Shown: positions 53,852-62,393 of the stretch, piece after piece | Position numbering within the stretch: position 1 is the first letter of the stretch | Layout: every line of letters starts with the position of its first letter | Source of the DNA: Phycisphaerales bacterium UBA2396 | Lineage (GTDB): Bacteria > Planctomycetota > Phycisphaerae > Phycisphaerales > UBA1924 | Assembly: GCA_002343325.1 (NCBI GenBank) | Contig: DDSG01000075.1 | Span: 43,521-107,520 of the forward strand | Length of the DNA stretch: 64,000 nucleotides | Direction: 5' to 3' | Notes under the pieces: model-generated | What the model was told of the DNA's origin: nothing | The model's input: the letters and a program-made list of their open reading frames with translations, nothing else | The model's database searches: none | Made by a program: the position numbers and the translations under genes

Positions 53852-54811
53852 TCATTTTCTGACCGAGCGTGAGGGGTTCCACGAGCGGTTGAGGGCGCTC
53901 AGAAAGAAACCGCCGAAGACGGGCTTGCTTGTCTCGGGAAGGAAAGCCCGATCTGAGCCGACGAGTGAGCCGACAATGCGAGCGAGCACGCGGGCGCGGT
54001 CGGCGAGGGTGAGGCGCGGCGCGAGCCCGTTGGGGCTGAGCACGATGAGCGTGAGGTCATCGCTGACGTGGGCGCCGAGGGAATCGATGCGCTGGAGGAG
54101 GCTCGCCGCGGCGTGTCGCGGATCGGGCGAGGAGATGGCGGCGGCGGCTTCGATCAGCCCCTTCTCGCCCAGCATCGATCCATCGGGCAGCCTCGCCTCG
54201 GTGAGCGAGTCGGTGTAGAGGATGACCAGGTCGTTGCGGGCCAGGCGGATCGATCCCTGGCGGTATCGTGCGGCGTCCTCGATGCCCAGCGGAAGGTCCA
54301 CGGGGTCGAGTTCGGCCTGCTTTCCGGGGAGTGGCGATGCCTCGTTGGCCAGCGCGTCGAGGATGCTCCAGGACTTTCGCGCGTGGCGGTAGAGCAGCGG
54401 GCGCGGGTGTCCGGCGTTGCAGAGGCAAAGCTCGCCGGTGGGTGTCCAGAAGGTCCCCAGCAGCGCGGTGGCGAATCGTCCGTCGTGATCCGCCCGGGCG
54501 AAGGCGCGGTTCATCGAGGCGACGGCCTCGCCCTGATCGAGCCGATTGATGAACCGGCGCATCAGCGTGCGCAGCGAATCGGCGGTCTGGGCGGCGGCCT
54601 GCCCGTGCCCGGCGACATCGGCGAGCATGAGCCGGATGATCCGCCCGGTGGCGCACGAGGAGATGTAGTGAACGTCTCCCCCCGCGTCGTCGTCCTCGGC
54701 GGGGCGTGCGTGGACGTAGACGTCGAGCCCCGGCATGGTGACGCCGTTCTCGACGGCCCGGTTGCCGCCCCAGACTTCCATGCATTGGAGCGAGGCGTGT
54801 GGCTCGGGCAT
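53852..54811 (-). CDS. SpoIIE-type PP2C protein phosphatase
   Basis: A 319-aa PPM-superfamily phosphatase. Conserved acidic motifs are VYVHARPAEDDDAGGDVHYIS, MLADVAGHGQAAAQTADSLR, LCNAGHPRPLLYR, LVILYTDSLTEARLPDGSMLG and HVSDDLTLIVL, in the usual order. There is no sensor domain and no membrane segment. Such enzymes dephosphorylate anti-sigma-factor antagonists or other Ser/Thr proteins. The ATG lies 2 bases after the stop of the upstream B12-binding/GTPase gene, so the two are one operon, an odd pairing. Confidence 0.92.
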   Translation of the reverse strand: MPEPHASLQCMEVWGGNRAVENGVTMPGLDVYVHARPAEDDDAGGDVHYISSCATGRIIRLMLADVAGHGQAAAQTADSLRTLMRRFINRLDQGEAVASMNRAFARADHDGRFATALLGTFWTPTGELCLCNAGHPRPLLYRHARKSWSILDALANEASPLPGKQAELDPVDLPLGIEDAARYRQGSIRLARNDLVILYTDSLTEARLPDGSMLGEKGLIEAAAAISSPDPRHAAASLLQRIDSLGAHVSDDLTLIVLSPNGLAPRLTLADRARVLARIVGSLVGSDRAFLPETSKPVFGGFFLSALNRSWNPSRSVRK

Positions 54812-54813
54812 GC

Positions 54814-55974
54814 TCAGAGCGCCAGGATCGAATCGAGGAGTTGGGGGATGCCTTCGCCCTTGCTGGCGATGGTCTCGGCGATGGCCCGCCTTCCCGCGAT
54901 GTCGCGGAGGTCGCGGACAAGTTCGTTGCGGCCCGGATGGTCGGCCTTGTTGCAGACGAAGAGGTCGGCGATCTCGAGGATGCCGGCCTTGTCCATCTGG
55001 ATGGAGTCGCCCTGCCCGGGCGTGAGGACCACGACGGTCTTGTCGACGTACTTTCGGATGCGGGTCTCGTTCTGGCCCGCGCCGACGGTCTCGACGAAAA
55101 GCAGGTCGAAAGCGTTCGCGCCCTGGTGGGCGCCGCCGATGAGGTTGATGATGTCGGGCAGGTCGTGATAGTCCTCGCCGCTGATGGCGAGGGAGCGGTA
55201 GAAGATGGACTCGTCCAGGGCGTTGAAATCGACGCGAAGGCGATCGCCGAGGAGCGCGCCGTTGGTGATGGGGCTCATGGGGTCGAAGGCGACGACGGCG
55301 ACGCGTGCCGGGGGGACGCTGCCGTCCTTGGCGCGGCGCGTGAATTCGGCGGCGAGCTGGGCGACCAGGGTGGACTTGCCCGCGCCGGGGGCGCCGGTGA
55401 TCCCGATGACCTTCGCGGGGCGGCGGCGTGGCGCGTCGGGGCGGAGGGGCTTCCCGTCGTGGAGCAGCGAGATGTCGCGGGCGAGCTGTGCCGTGGGTGA
55501 GGCGGAAAGAGCGGCGGCATGGGGCTTCACGGCGGAGCGGACGGCCTCGACGATGTCGAGCAGGCCTGTGGCGGTGGTGAAGCAACGAGCGATGCCGGCG
55601 TCGAGGAGTTTGGGGAGGTCTTCCTGCGGGAGGATGCCGCCCATGTAGACGGGGAGGTCGGGGCGGCCGAGGTCCTTGAGTGCCCCGACGAGCTTGGGCC
55701 CGAGGACGAGGTGGGAGTTGGACATCATGGAGGCGGCGATGACGTCGCAGTCCTCGTCGCGTGCGGAGATGGCGAGGGAGCGGGGCGTCTGCCAGAGCCC
55801 GGAGTAGATGACGTGAACACCCGAGTCGCGCAGGGCGCGGGCGATGACCTTGACGCCGCGATCGTGCCCGTCGAGCCCCATTTTCCCGAGCAGGACCCGG
55901 GGTCGGTGGGGGAGGTCCGCGCAGCGGTCGCGTTTTTCGAACTCGGTGGTGGGGGTGTTGAGGGCGGTGGTCAT
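54814..55974 (-). CDS. B12-binding domain fused to MeaB/ArgK-type GTPase
   Basis: A 386-aa fusion. Residues about 25-155 are a cobalamin-binding domain with the DxHxxG motif (LDGHDRGVKVIARALR, D35, H37, G40) and later SMMSNSHLVL and YMGGILPQEDLPKL. Residues about 185-386 are a MeaB-type P-loop GTPase: GITGAPGAGKST at 200-211, VAFDPMSP, DLLFVETVGAGQNE and NKAD at 352-355. IcmF has this order but continues into a mutase domain. Here the protein stops. It could load or repair adenosylcobalamin on a separate acyl-CoA mutase. TACCAT lies 8 nt before the ATG. The phosphatase follows in the same operon. Confidence 0.93.
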   Translation of the reverse strand: MTTALNTPTTEFEKRDRCADLPHRPRVLLGKMGLDGHDRGVKVIARALRDSGVHVIYSGLWQTPRSLAISARDEDCDVIAASMMSNSHLVLGPKLVGALKDLGRPDLPVYMGGILPQEDLPKLLDAGIARCFTTATGLLDIVEAVRSAVKPHAAALSASPTAQLARDISLLHDGKPLRPDAPRRRPAKVIGITGAPGAGKSTLVAQLAAEFTRRAKDGSVPPARVAVVAFDPMSPITNGALLGDRLRVDFNALDESIFYRSLAISGEDYHDLPDIINLIGGAHQGANAFDLLFVETVGAGQNETRIRKYVDKTVVVLTPGQGDSIQMDKAGILEIADLFVCNKADHPGRNELVRDLRDIAGRRAIAETIASKGEGIPQLLDSILAL

Positions 55975-55982
55975 GCTGAGGG

Positions 55983-55988
55983 ATGGTA
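55983..55988 (-). promoter_or_regulatory. TACCAT box, 8 nt before B12-binding/GTPase start
   Basis: On the minus strand TACCAT, CCCTCAGC, ATG. Same hexamer and spacing as at argS. No SD. Confidence 0.35.
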
Positions 55989-56058
55989 GGGGAGGGCATC
56001 CGCGGACGTGCGTTGGCCGAAGCAGACGAGTAGGCTCTGAACCGACCGGGAGGCACGG

Positions 56059-56838
56059 ATGGCGGAATCGGCAACGACGGGACTTGGCCAGCGGCGTTCG
56101 TACCGGTACTACGACCTGGTGATGGTGGGGTTCGTGACGGTTCTGCTGTGCAGCAATCTGATCGGCCCGGGGAAGAGCTGCGCGGTGGATGTCGGGGTTC
56201 CGGTGGTGCCGGGGTGGAGTTCGGAAGAGGGGTTCGTGCTGGGAACGCTGCTGGTGTTTGGCGCGGGGAACATCTTCTTCCCGATCAGCTACATCTTCGG
56301 GGACGTTCTGACGGAGGTGTACGGGTACGCGCGGGCGAGGAAGGTGATCTGGGCGGGGTTTGGGGCGATGATCTTCGCGACGCTGATGGCGCAGGTGGTG
56401 CTGAAGCTGCCGGCGAATCCGAAGGAGCCGTTCAATCAGACGATTGTGCCGGCGCTCGAGGTGGTGTTCGGGAATACGTGGCGGATCGTGCTGGCGTCGA
56501 TCATGGCGTTCTGGGTGGGCGATTTCGTGAATAGCTATGTGCTCGCCAAGATGAAGGTATGGACGGGCGGTCGGCACCTGTGGGCAAGGACCATCACGTC
56601 GACATTCTGCGGGCAGGGGGTGGACAGCTTGCTGTTCTATCCCATCGCGTTCGCGGGGATCTGGGACGGCACGACGCTGTTGCAGGTGGCGGTGTTCAAC
56701 TGGGTGTTCAAGGTGTGCGTGGAGGTGGTGTTCACGCCGCTGACGTACTTGGTGTGCAACGGGCTCAAGCGTGCGGAGGGCGAGGATTACTACGACCGGG
56801 GCACGAACTTCACGCCGTTTAGTCTCGAGGATCGCTAG
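56059..56838 (+). CDS. yhhQ: Queuosine precursor transporter (YhhQ family)
   Basis: A 259-aa membrane protein with about six helices. The family signature is the sequence around ISYIFGDVLTEVYGYARARKVIW, with DSLLFYPIAF further on. YhhQ-type proteins import preQ0/preQ1 or queuine for tRNA modification. The SD GGGAGG lies before the ATG, and TAGGCT at 56031-56036 is a candidate -10 with a leader of about 16-20 nt. No preQ1 riboswitch was recognised in the short upstream space. Confidence 0.92.
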   Translation: MAESATTGLGQRRSYRYYDLVMVGFVTVLLCSNLIGPGKSCAVDVGVPVVPGWSSEEGFVLGTLLVFGAGNIFFPISYIFGDVLTEVYGYARARKVIWAGFGAMIFATLMAQVVLKLPANPKEPFNQTIVPALEVVFGNTWRIVLASIMAFWVGDFVNSYVLAKMKVWTGGRHLWARTITSTFCGQGVDSLLFYPIAFAGIWDGTTLLQVAVFNWVFKVCVEVVFTPLTYLVCNGLKRAEGEDYYDRGTNFTPFSLEDR

Positions 56839-56872
56839 CACCTGTTAAGGTGGCAAAAAAGGAGTATGGCGT

Positions 56873-56896
56873 GAGAATCGAAGGGGTTCGATTCTC
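56873..56896 (+). other. 10-bp perfect inverted repeat after yhhQ
   Basis: GAGAATCGAA, GGGG, TTCGATTCTC: a perfect stem with a 4-nt loop about 35 bases after the yhhQ stop, without a T-tract. The TTCGATTC part looks like a tRNA T-loop by chance, but no tRNA is present. Confidence 0.5.
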
Positions 56897-56952
56897 GGAG
56901 CGGAGGGGGGTTGCAATGGGGGTGGGCCATTCAGTAATCTGGGACTTCGACG

Positions 56953-56996
56953 GGGCGAGCGTGCCTCGGGTCCTGCGTGGGACCCGAATCTCGCCC
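56953..56996 (+). other. Two-tier RNA hairpin in the subtilase 5' region
   Basis: Outer arms GGGCGAG (56953-56959) and CTCGCCC (56990-56996) enclose an inner stem CGGGTCC (56967-56973) and GGACCCG (56980-56986) with a TGCGTG loop. It lies about 80 bases before the subtilase start. A leader structure or an attenuator is possible. Confidence 0.4.
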
Positions 56997-57076
56997 GCCC
57001 ACGGAGGGAAGTCCGCGTGCGGTCGACGTGCGCGGCGTAGGTGTGTCGGGTGAAGGCCCGGCCGGGAGCACAGCAG

Positions 57077-58957
57077 ATGAAGAATTGGAAGAGCGCAGCG
57101 TTGGTGATGGCGGCGTTGGCCGGGTCGGTCTTCGCGGCCGACAATGTCGGTCGGAACGTCATCGCCGAGAGCAACCACCGCGCGATGGAGGCGCTGGAAG
57201 CGGATCCGACGTTGACGTTCGATCCGGGCTCGCTGCTCGTGAAGTTCCGCACGACGCGCGCGGCGGGCGAGAGCGCGGCGGACATCGCGGCGCTGGTGGG
57301 CGGCGAGGTCGTGCAGCAGTACGACATCGTCCCCGGTCTGGTCCACATGACGCTGACGGCGATGTCGGTCGAGGACGCGATCGCACTGCTCCAGACCCTG
57401 CCCGAGGTTGAGTACGCCGAGCCGGATTACTTCGTGCATCACATGGGCATTCCGAACGATCCGTCGTTCGGTCAGCTCTGGGGCATGAACAACAGCAACA
57501 ACTTCGACATCGACGCCCCGCAGGGTTGGGACATCTTCACGGGCGACGCCAACTTCCGCGTCGCGGTGATCGACACCGGCGTGCAGTACACGCACCCGGA
57601 CCTGTCGGCGAACATCTGGGTCAACCCCGGGGAGATCGCGGGCAACTCCATCGACGACGACGGCAACGGCTACGTCGATGACGTTCGTGGCTGGGACTTT
57701 GCCAACAACGACAACAACCCGATGGACGACAACGGGCACGGCACGCACTGCGCCGGCACGGTCGCCGCGGTCGGGAACAACGGCGTGGGCGTCGCGGGCG
57801 TCGCCTGGCGGGCCAAGGTTGTCCCCCTCAAGTTCCTGACGGCGAGCGGCAGCGGGTCGATCTCGGCCGCCCTCTCCTGCCTCCAGTACTGCACCCGCAC
57901 GGGCGTCAAGGTCTCCAACAACAGCTGGGGCGGCGGCGGTTTCAGCAGCTCGTTCCAGACCGCGCTCACCCAGGCCGCCGCCATCGGGCACGTCTTCGTC
58001 GCCGCCGCGGGCAACAACGGCCGCAACAACGACTCCTCCCCGAGCTACCCGGCCTCGTACTCCAACGACAACGTCATCGCCGTCGCTTCGATCACCAGCT
58101 CCGGCGCTCGCTCGTCGTTCTCCAACTACGGCGTCATGAGCGTTGACGTCGGCGCGCCCGGTTCCAACATCTACAGCACCTATCCCACCAACTCCTACGC
58201 GTCGCTCAGCGGCACCTCCATGGCCTCCCCGCACGCCGCCGGCGTCGTCACCATGATCTACGCCCAGAACCCCAACTGGACGTACCAGCAGGTCCGTCAG
58301 CGGCTCTTCAGCACCGTCCGCCCGATCTCCTCGATGAACGGCATCGTCGCGACCGGCGGCATCGTCAATCTCGCCAACGCCCTGGTCAACAACAACTCCA
58401 ACCCCGTCGTCACCATCACCGCTCCCGGGAACAACTCCGCGTTCCTCGGCGGGACCTCCGTGACCTTCACCGGCACCTCAACCGACACGCAGGACGGCAA
58501 CCTCTCCTCCGGCATCACCTGGACCTCGAGCCTTCAGGGCGCCATCGGCAGCGGCGCCTCCTTCAGCAACGCGACCCTCATGGTCGGCACCCACACCATC
58601 ACCGCCCGCAGCAACGACACGCAGGGCGGCGTCGGGCAGGCGACCATCTCCATCACCATCAATCCCAACGGCCTGCCGCCCATCGCGCCCTCCAACGTGC
58701 GCACGTACCGCAGCGGCGCGGGTGTCAACGTCACCTGGCTTGACCGCTCCGCCAACGAGTTCGGCTTCCAGGTCGTCCGCGAGCAGCGCGTCAACGGCGT
58801 CTTCACCAACACCACCGTCGTGGGTACCGTCGGACCCAACGCGACTTCGTTCTTCAACCAGCCCCCGGCGACCGGCCAGACCTGGCGGTACGCCGTCCGG
58901 TCCTTCGGTGCGGGCGGCTCGAGCGTGCTGTCGGCCTGGGCGACCTTCAGCAACTGA
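57077..58957 (+). CDS. Secreted subtilisin-family (S8) serine protease
   Basis: A 626-aa protease with a signal peptide (KSAALVMAALAGSVFAAD) and a fervidolysin/I9-like propeptide (about 45-120; GSLLVKFRTTRAAGE, EVEYAEPDYFVH). The catalytic triad is D166 (VIDTGVQYTHPDL), H221 (NGHGTHCAGTVA) and S381 (GTSMASPHAAG), with the oxyanion Asn in AAGNNGRNNDS. The C-terminal region has Ig/PKD-like (VVTITAPGNNSAFLGGTSVTFTG) and fibronectin-type (PSNVRTYRSGAGVNVTWLDRSANEFGF) modules. Unlike its neighbours it has no GC-dockerin tail. GGGAGCACAGCAG lies before the ATG at 57077. A hairpin terminator follows. Confidence 0.95.
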   Translation: MKNWKSAALVMAALAGSVFAADNVGRNVIAESNHRAMEALEADPTLTFDPGSLLVKFRTTRAAGESAADIAALVGGEVVQQYDIVPGLVHMTLTAMSVEDAIALLQTLPEVEYAEPDYFVHHMGIPNDPSFGQLWGMNNSNNFDIDAPQGWDIFTGDANFRVAVIDTGVQYTHPDLSANIWVNPGEIAGNSIDDDGNGYVDDVRGWDFANNDNNPMDDNGHGTHCAGTVAAVGNNGVGVAGVAWRAKVVPLKFLTASGSGSISAALSCLQYCTRTGVKVSNNSWGGGGFSSSFQTALTQAAAIGHVFVAAAGNNGRNNDSSPSYPASYSNDNVIAVASITSSGARSSFSNYGVMSVDVGAPGSNIYSTYPTNSYASLSGTSMASPHAAGVVTMIYAQNPNWTYQQVRQRLFSTVRPISSMNGIVATGGIVNLANALVNNNSNPVVTITAPGNNSAFLGGTSVTFTGTSTDTQDGNLSSGITWTSSLQGAIGSGASFSNATLMVGTHTITARSNDTQGGVGQATISITINPNGLPPIAPSNVRTYRSGAGVNVTWLDRSANEFGFQVVREQRVNGVFTNTTVVGTVGPNATSFFNQPPATGQTWRYAVRSFGAGGSSVLSAWATFSN

Positions 58958-58999
58958 GGTCTTGAGCAAGTAAGGTATTGAGCAAGGGTTAACATCGAA

Positions 59000-59036
59000 C
59001 CGGGGCATCGCGAAGGCGGTGCCCCGGCTTTCTTTT
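59000..59036 (+). terminator. Intrinsic terminator after the subtilase
   Basis: CCGGGGCA / TGCCCCGG, an 8-bp stem with a 12-nt loop, followed by CTTTCTTTT. Confidence 0.8.
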
Positions 59037-59149
59037 GCCCGCTTCACGCCCTAGGATCGGGCGGCTCGGGCAGGCGGACCCGTCCATACTCCAAACACAA
59101 TCCGCGAGAGAGCGCCGGGTCCAACACCGAGCGCGAAGGTGGTTTGCAT

Positions 59150-61042
59150 ATGCCCGACAGCCCGATCGGCACCGTCCGCAACGTCGCGATCATCGCCCAC
59201 GTCGACCACGGCAAGACGACCCTCGTCGACCAGTTGCTCAAGCAATCCGGCATGTTCCGCGCGGGCGAGCTCGAGAAGCTCGAGGGTGGCCAGCACGGCC
59301 TCATCATGGACAGCAACCCGCTCGAACGCGAACGCGGGATCACGATTCTCTCCAAGAACTGCGCGGTCACCTACACCGCGCCCGACGGGCAGCAATACCG
59401 CATCAACATCATCGACACGCCCGGGCACGCGGACTTCGGGGGCGAGGTCGAGCGAGTCCTCCGCATGGCCGACGGCTGCCTGCTCGTTGTCGACAGCTAC
59501 GACGGACCGATGCCCCAGACCAAGTTCGTGCTGGGCAAGGCCCTTGAAGCCGGCCTGAAGCCCGTGGTGATCATCAACAAGGTGGACCGGCCCGACGGGC
59601 GTCCCGAAGCCGTGCTCAACGAGGTCTTCGACCTTCTGGTCGAGCTCGGCGCCGACGATCACGCGCTGGACTTCCCGGTGGTGTACGCGTCCGGTCGCGA
59701 CGGATGGGCGAGCGCCGCGTGGCCACCCAAGGGCGAAAGGCCTTCGAACGTCAAGGCGATCTACGACGCGATCATCGCGCACGTTCCCTCTCCCAAGGAC
59801 GACCCGTCGGCCCCGCTGCAGGTGCTCGTCACGACGCTCGACTACAACGACTACGTCGGCAGGATCGGGATCGGGCGCGTTTTCGCCGGAACGATCCGTT
59901 CCGGTCAGAACGTGGTGGTCGTCAAGCGTGACGGGAAGCAGGTTCCGACTCGCGTGCTGAAGCTCCAGCAGTTCGCCGGGCTCAAGCGCGTCGACGCGGA
60001 GACGGTCGGGGCGGGCGACCTGTGCGCGATCATCGGGCTCGAATCGGTCGACATCGGCGACACCGTCGCGGACCCGGCGAACCCCCAGGCTCTCCCGCCC
60101 GTGCGCGTCGACGAGCCCACGATGACGATGCTGTTCCGCATCAACGACTCCCCGTTCGCCGGGGAGGACGGAACCTACGTCACCAGCCGTCAGATCCGCG
60201 AGCGACTCCTCAAGGAACTCCAGACCAACGTCGCGATGCGCGTCGAGACGGGCAAGACGGCGGACGAGTTCCTCGTGTCGGGGCGCGGCGTGCTCAGCCT
60301 CGGCATCCTCATCGAGAACATGCGCCGCGAGGGCTTCGAGCTCTCCGTCGGCAAGCCCGAGGTCATCATCAAGCAGATCGACGGCGTGGCCCACGAGCCC
60401 GTCGAAGAGCTGGTGATCGACGTGCCCAACGCCTCGCTCGGTTCCGTCATGGAGCTGGTGGGCTCGCGCAAGGGCGAAATGAAGAAGATGGAGCCCCGCG
60501 GCGACACCGTCACGCACCTCCTCTTTGAGATCCCCAGCCGATCCCTCATCGGGCTCCGCGGGCGAGTCCTCACCGCGACGCAGGGCGAGGCGATCATGAA
60601 CCACTCCTTCATCCGCTACGCGCCGGTCAGCGGCGAACTGCCCAAGCGCCTCCAGGGCGTGCTCATCAGCCTCGAAACCAACCCCGTGACGACCTACGCC
60701 TGTGAGCAGATGGCCGATCGCGGCGTGCTGTTCGTTGAGCCGGGCGACAAGGTCTACGGCGGGCAGATCGTCGGCGAGCACAACCGCGACAACGATCTCG
60801 TGGTCAACATCACCCGTCTCAAGCACCTCACGAACATCCGCGCCGCGAGCAAAGAGCAGACGGTGGTGCTCAAGGCCGCCCGCAAGCTCAGCCTCGAGGC
60901 GGCGATCGAGTACATCGAGGACGACGAGCTCGTCGAAGTCACGCCCAAGGCGATTCGCCTGCGGAAGAAGATCCTTGACGAGAGCATGCGCAAGCGGGCC
61001 GAGCGGCAGAACCGCGACAAGCTCGAAGCCGCGAACGCCTGA
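59150..61042 (+). CDS. typA: TypA/BipA translational GTPase
   Basis: A 630-aa ribosome-associated GTPase of the elongation-factor family. G motifs: AHVDHGKTTL (G1), GITILSKN (G2), DTPGHADFGGEVERV (G3) and INKVDRPDGRP (G4). The C-terminal domains follow (SRSLIGLRGRVLTATQGEAIMNH). It acts in ribosome assembly and stress adaptation. The ATG at 59150 is preferred over a TTG two codons upstream, with GAAGG as a modest SD. Confidence 0.97.
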   Translation: MPDSPIGTVRNVAIIAHVDHGKTTLVDQLLKQSGMFRAGELEKLEGGQHGLIMDSNPLERERGITILSKNCAVTYTAPDGQQYRINIIDTPGHADFGGEVERVLRMADGCLLVVDSYDGPMPQTKFVLGKALEAGLKPVVIINKVDRPDGRPEAVLNEVFDLLVELGADDHALDFPVVYASGRDGWASAAWPPKGERPSNVKAIYDAIIAHVPSPKDDPSAPLQVLVTTLDYNDYVGRIGIGRVFAGTIRSGQNVVVVKRDGKQVPTRVLKLQQFAGLKRVDAETVGAGDLCAIIGLESVDIGDTVADPANPQALPPVRVDEPTMTMLFRINDSPFAGEDGTYVTSRQIRERLLKELQTNVAMRVETGKTADEFLVSGRGVLSLGILIENMRREGFELSVGKPEVIIKQIDGVAHEPVEELVIDVPNASLGSVMELVGSRKGEMKKMEPRGDTVTHLLFEIPSRSLIGLRGRVLTATQGEAIMNHSFIRYAPVSGELPKRLQGVLISLETNPVTTYACEQMADRGVLFVEPGDKVYGGQIVGEHNRDNDLVVNITRLKHLTNIRAASKEQTVVLKAARKLSLEAAIEYIEDDELVEVTPKAIRLRKKILDESMRKRAERQNRDKLEAANA

Positions 61043-61059
61043 GTTCTGACCCGCCCGGT

Positions 61060-62361
61060 CTACTTCGCCGGAACGGCGGGTGTCGTCTGGGCCGGTTGCT
61101 TCGCGTCGGCCTCGGGCAGCGACGGGAGCGCGTGCCCGAGTGCCAGCAGCGAGTACGCCGTCAGCAACACGGGATCGTTCTCGAGCCAGCGATCGTCGAG
61201 CGCCTTGAACGAGCCGTCGACCTGCTGGAGTTCGCTGAGGCGGTCGACAAGGTCGGCGGCCCAGTTCCGCGTCGTGCCCGCCGGGACCGGTGTGCCGTCG
61301 AGCCTCGTGATGGGCAGCGCCTTGAGCTCCGAGGCGGCGAGGGAGCGGGCGAAGGTGACGTAGTAGTAGTACAGGCCGTCGGTCCCCAGGCCGGGATTCT
61401 CCCGGAGGGTGTAGTTCTCACCGATCCAACCGAGGGCTGCCTTGACGCGCGGATCGTCTTTGGTGAGCCCGGCGTAGATGTAGCTCTTGAACCCGGCGTA
61501 GGTCATCGACCCATAGCAGCGGAGGCGGGAGGCTTTGGTCCCGTCGCTGAGAGTTTCTTCGATCGTGCCGGCGAAGGACTGCCCGCTGCCGATCGTGTCT
61601 CTGTTCTCGCTGGTGGCGTAGATGAACCCGCCCTGCGATGAGCCGTCGGCGTAGTGCATCTCGTTGGCGGAATCGAGCATCTGGCATCGCTGGAGGAAGA
61701 CCATCGCCCGCTGGAAGGCCGGGTCGTCCGGCGGCAGGCCCGACTCGTGGAGTGCTTCGAGAGCCCACTGCGTGTTGGAGAGATCGGGGCGCCCGTGCCG
61801 GCCGTATCCCCACCCGCCGTAGAACGCGTGGTCCTTCTGAACGGGCGAGGGCGTCTCGCCGAGCGTGGCGTTGGGCACGACAACCTCGGAATACTGCAGC
61901 GACTTGAGGAAGTTCTGCGCCGAGCGAATGGCGTCGCGGACCTTCTGGTCGGGGTTGGGGACGCGTGCGAGCGCGGCCAGGCAGATCGCGGTGTTGTAGC
62001 TGGGCAACGCCTGCGAGTAGATGCCCCCGTCGGGCTTCTGGGCCGAAAGAATGTACGAGATCGCTCGTGTGATCGTCGGGTCATTCGGATCGAGATTCGG
62101 CTGCATAAGCAGCCCGGCCAGCGCGAGCCCGGTGTACGCGGGGAACGCCGCGACGCCGTCCTTGACGCCCCAGGCGCCCAATGCCGTGTCCTGCGTTGAG
62201 CGAAGAAAGGCGATCGCCCGCTCGGAGGCGAGGGCTGCCTTGGCGCGAGGGGTTGTCGTGGTCGAGGCGATCTGCGGCGGCGCGGAAGGGGCGACGCCGA
62301 CAGGATCGAAAGCGACCGACACGCACAGACCGACGCACATCGCAAGCAGTGGGGATGTCAT
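61060..62361 (-). CDS. Secreted prenyltransferase/squalene-oxidase-repeat protein
   Basis: A 433-aa protein with a signal peptide (LLAMCVGLCVSVAFDPVG). It contains alpha/alpha-barrel repeats of the squalene-cyclase type: AISYILSAQKPDGGIYSQAL, NTQWALEALHESG and LSELQQVDGSFKALDDRWLENDPVLLTAYSLLAL (the last spanning two helices). The DxDD acid motif of true cyclases is not visible. The protein is exported and probably binds a surface ligand or polymer, with a Pro/Gln-rich tail. TATGCT lies exactly 6 nt before the ATG at 62361. The stop is 17 bases from the convergent typA stop. Confidence 0.85.
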   Translation of the reverse strand: MTSPLLAMCVGLCVSVAFDPVGVAPSAPPQIASTTTTPRAKAALASERAIAFLRSTQDTALGAWGVKDGVAAFPAYTGLALAGLLMQPNLDPNDPTITRAISYILSAQKPDGGIYSQALPSYNTAICLAALARVPNPDQKVRDAIRSAQNFLKSLQYSEVVVPNATLGETPSPVQKDHAFYGGWGYGRHGRPDLSNTQWALEALHESGLPPDDPAFQRAMVFLQRCQMLDSANEMHYADGSSQGGFIYATSENRDTIGSGQSFAGTIEETLSDGTKASRLRCYGSMTYAGFKSYIYAGLTKDDPRVKAALGWIGENYTLRENPGLGTDGLYYYYVTFARSLAASELKALPITRLDGTPVPAGTTRNWAADLVDRLSELQQVDGSFKALDDRWLENDPVLLTAYSLLALGHALPSLPEADAKQPAQTTPAVPAK

Positions 62362-62367
62362 GCGGAA

Positions 62368-62373
62368 AGCATA
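62368..62373 (-). promoter_or_regulatory. TATGCT -10-like box, 6 nt before squalene-repeat gene start
   Basis: On the minus strand TATGCT, TTCCGC, ATG, with no SD. It is the most -10-like of the series. Confidence 0.55.
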
Positions 62374-62393
62374 CACCCGCGTTCGCGGTGCTG

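Noticed and set aside
55975..56058. Possible preQ1 riboswitch before the queuosine-precursor transporter
   Set aside because: The 85-base space contains a -10-like box and an SD but not the A-rich tail and H-type pseudoknot elements of known preQ1 riboswitches.
53852..56074. A single 740-aa protein joining the phosphatase with about 420 upstream residues
   Set aside because: The upstream part is Arg/Pro/His-rich out-of-frame translation of the B12-binding/GTPase gene. The ATG at 54811 starts the conserved phosphatase.
56873..56896. TTCGATTC resembling a tRNA T-loop
   Set aside because: The arms form a simple hairpin. No acceptor, D or anticodon arm can be drawn around it.
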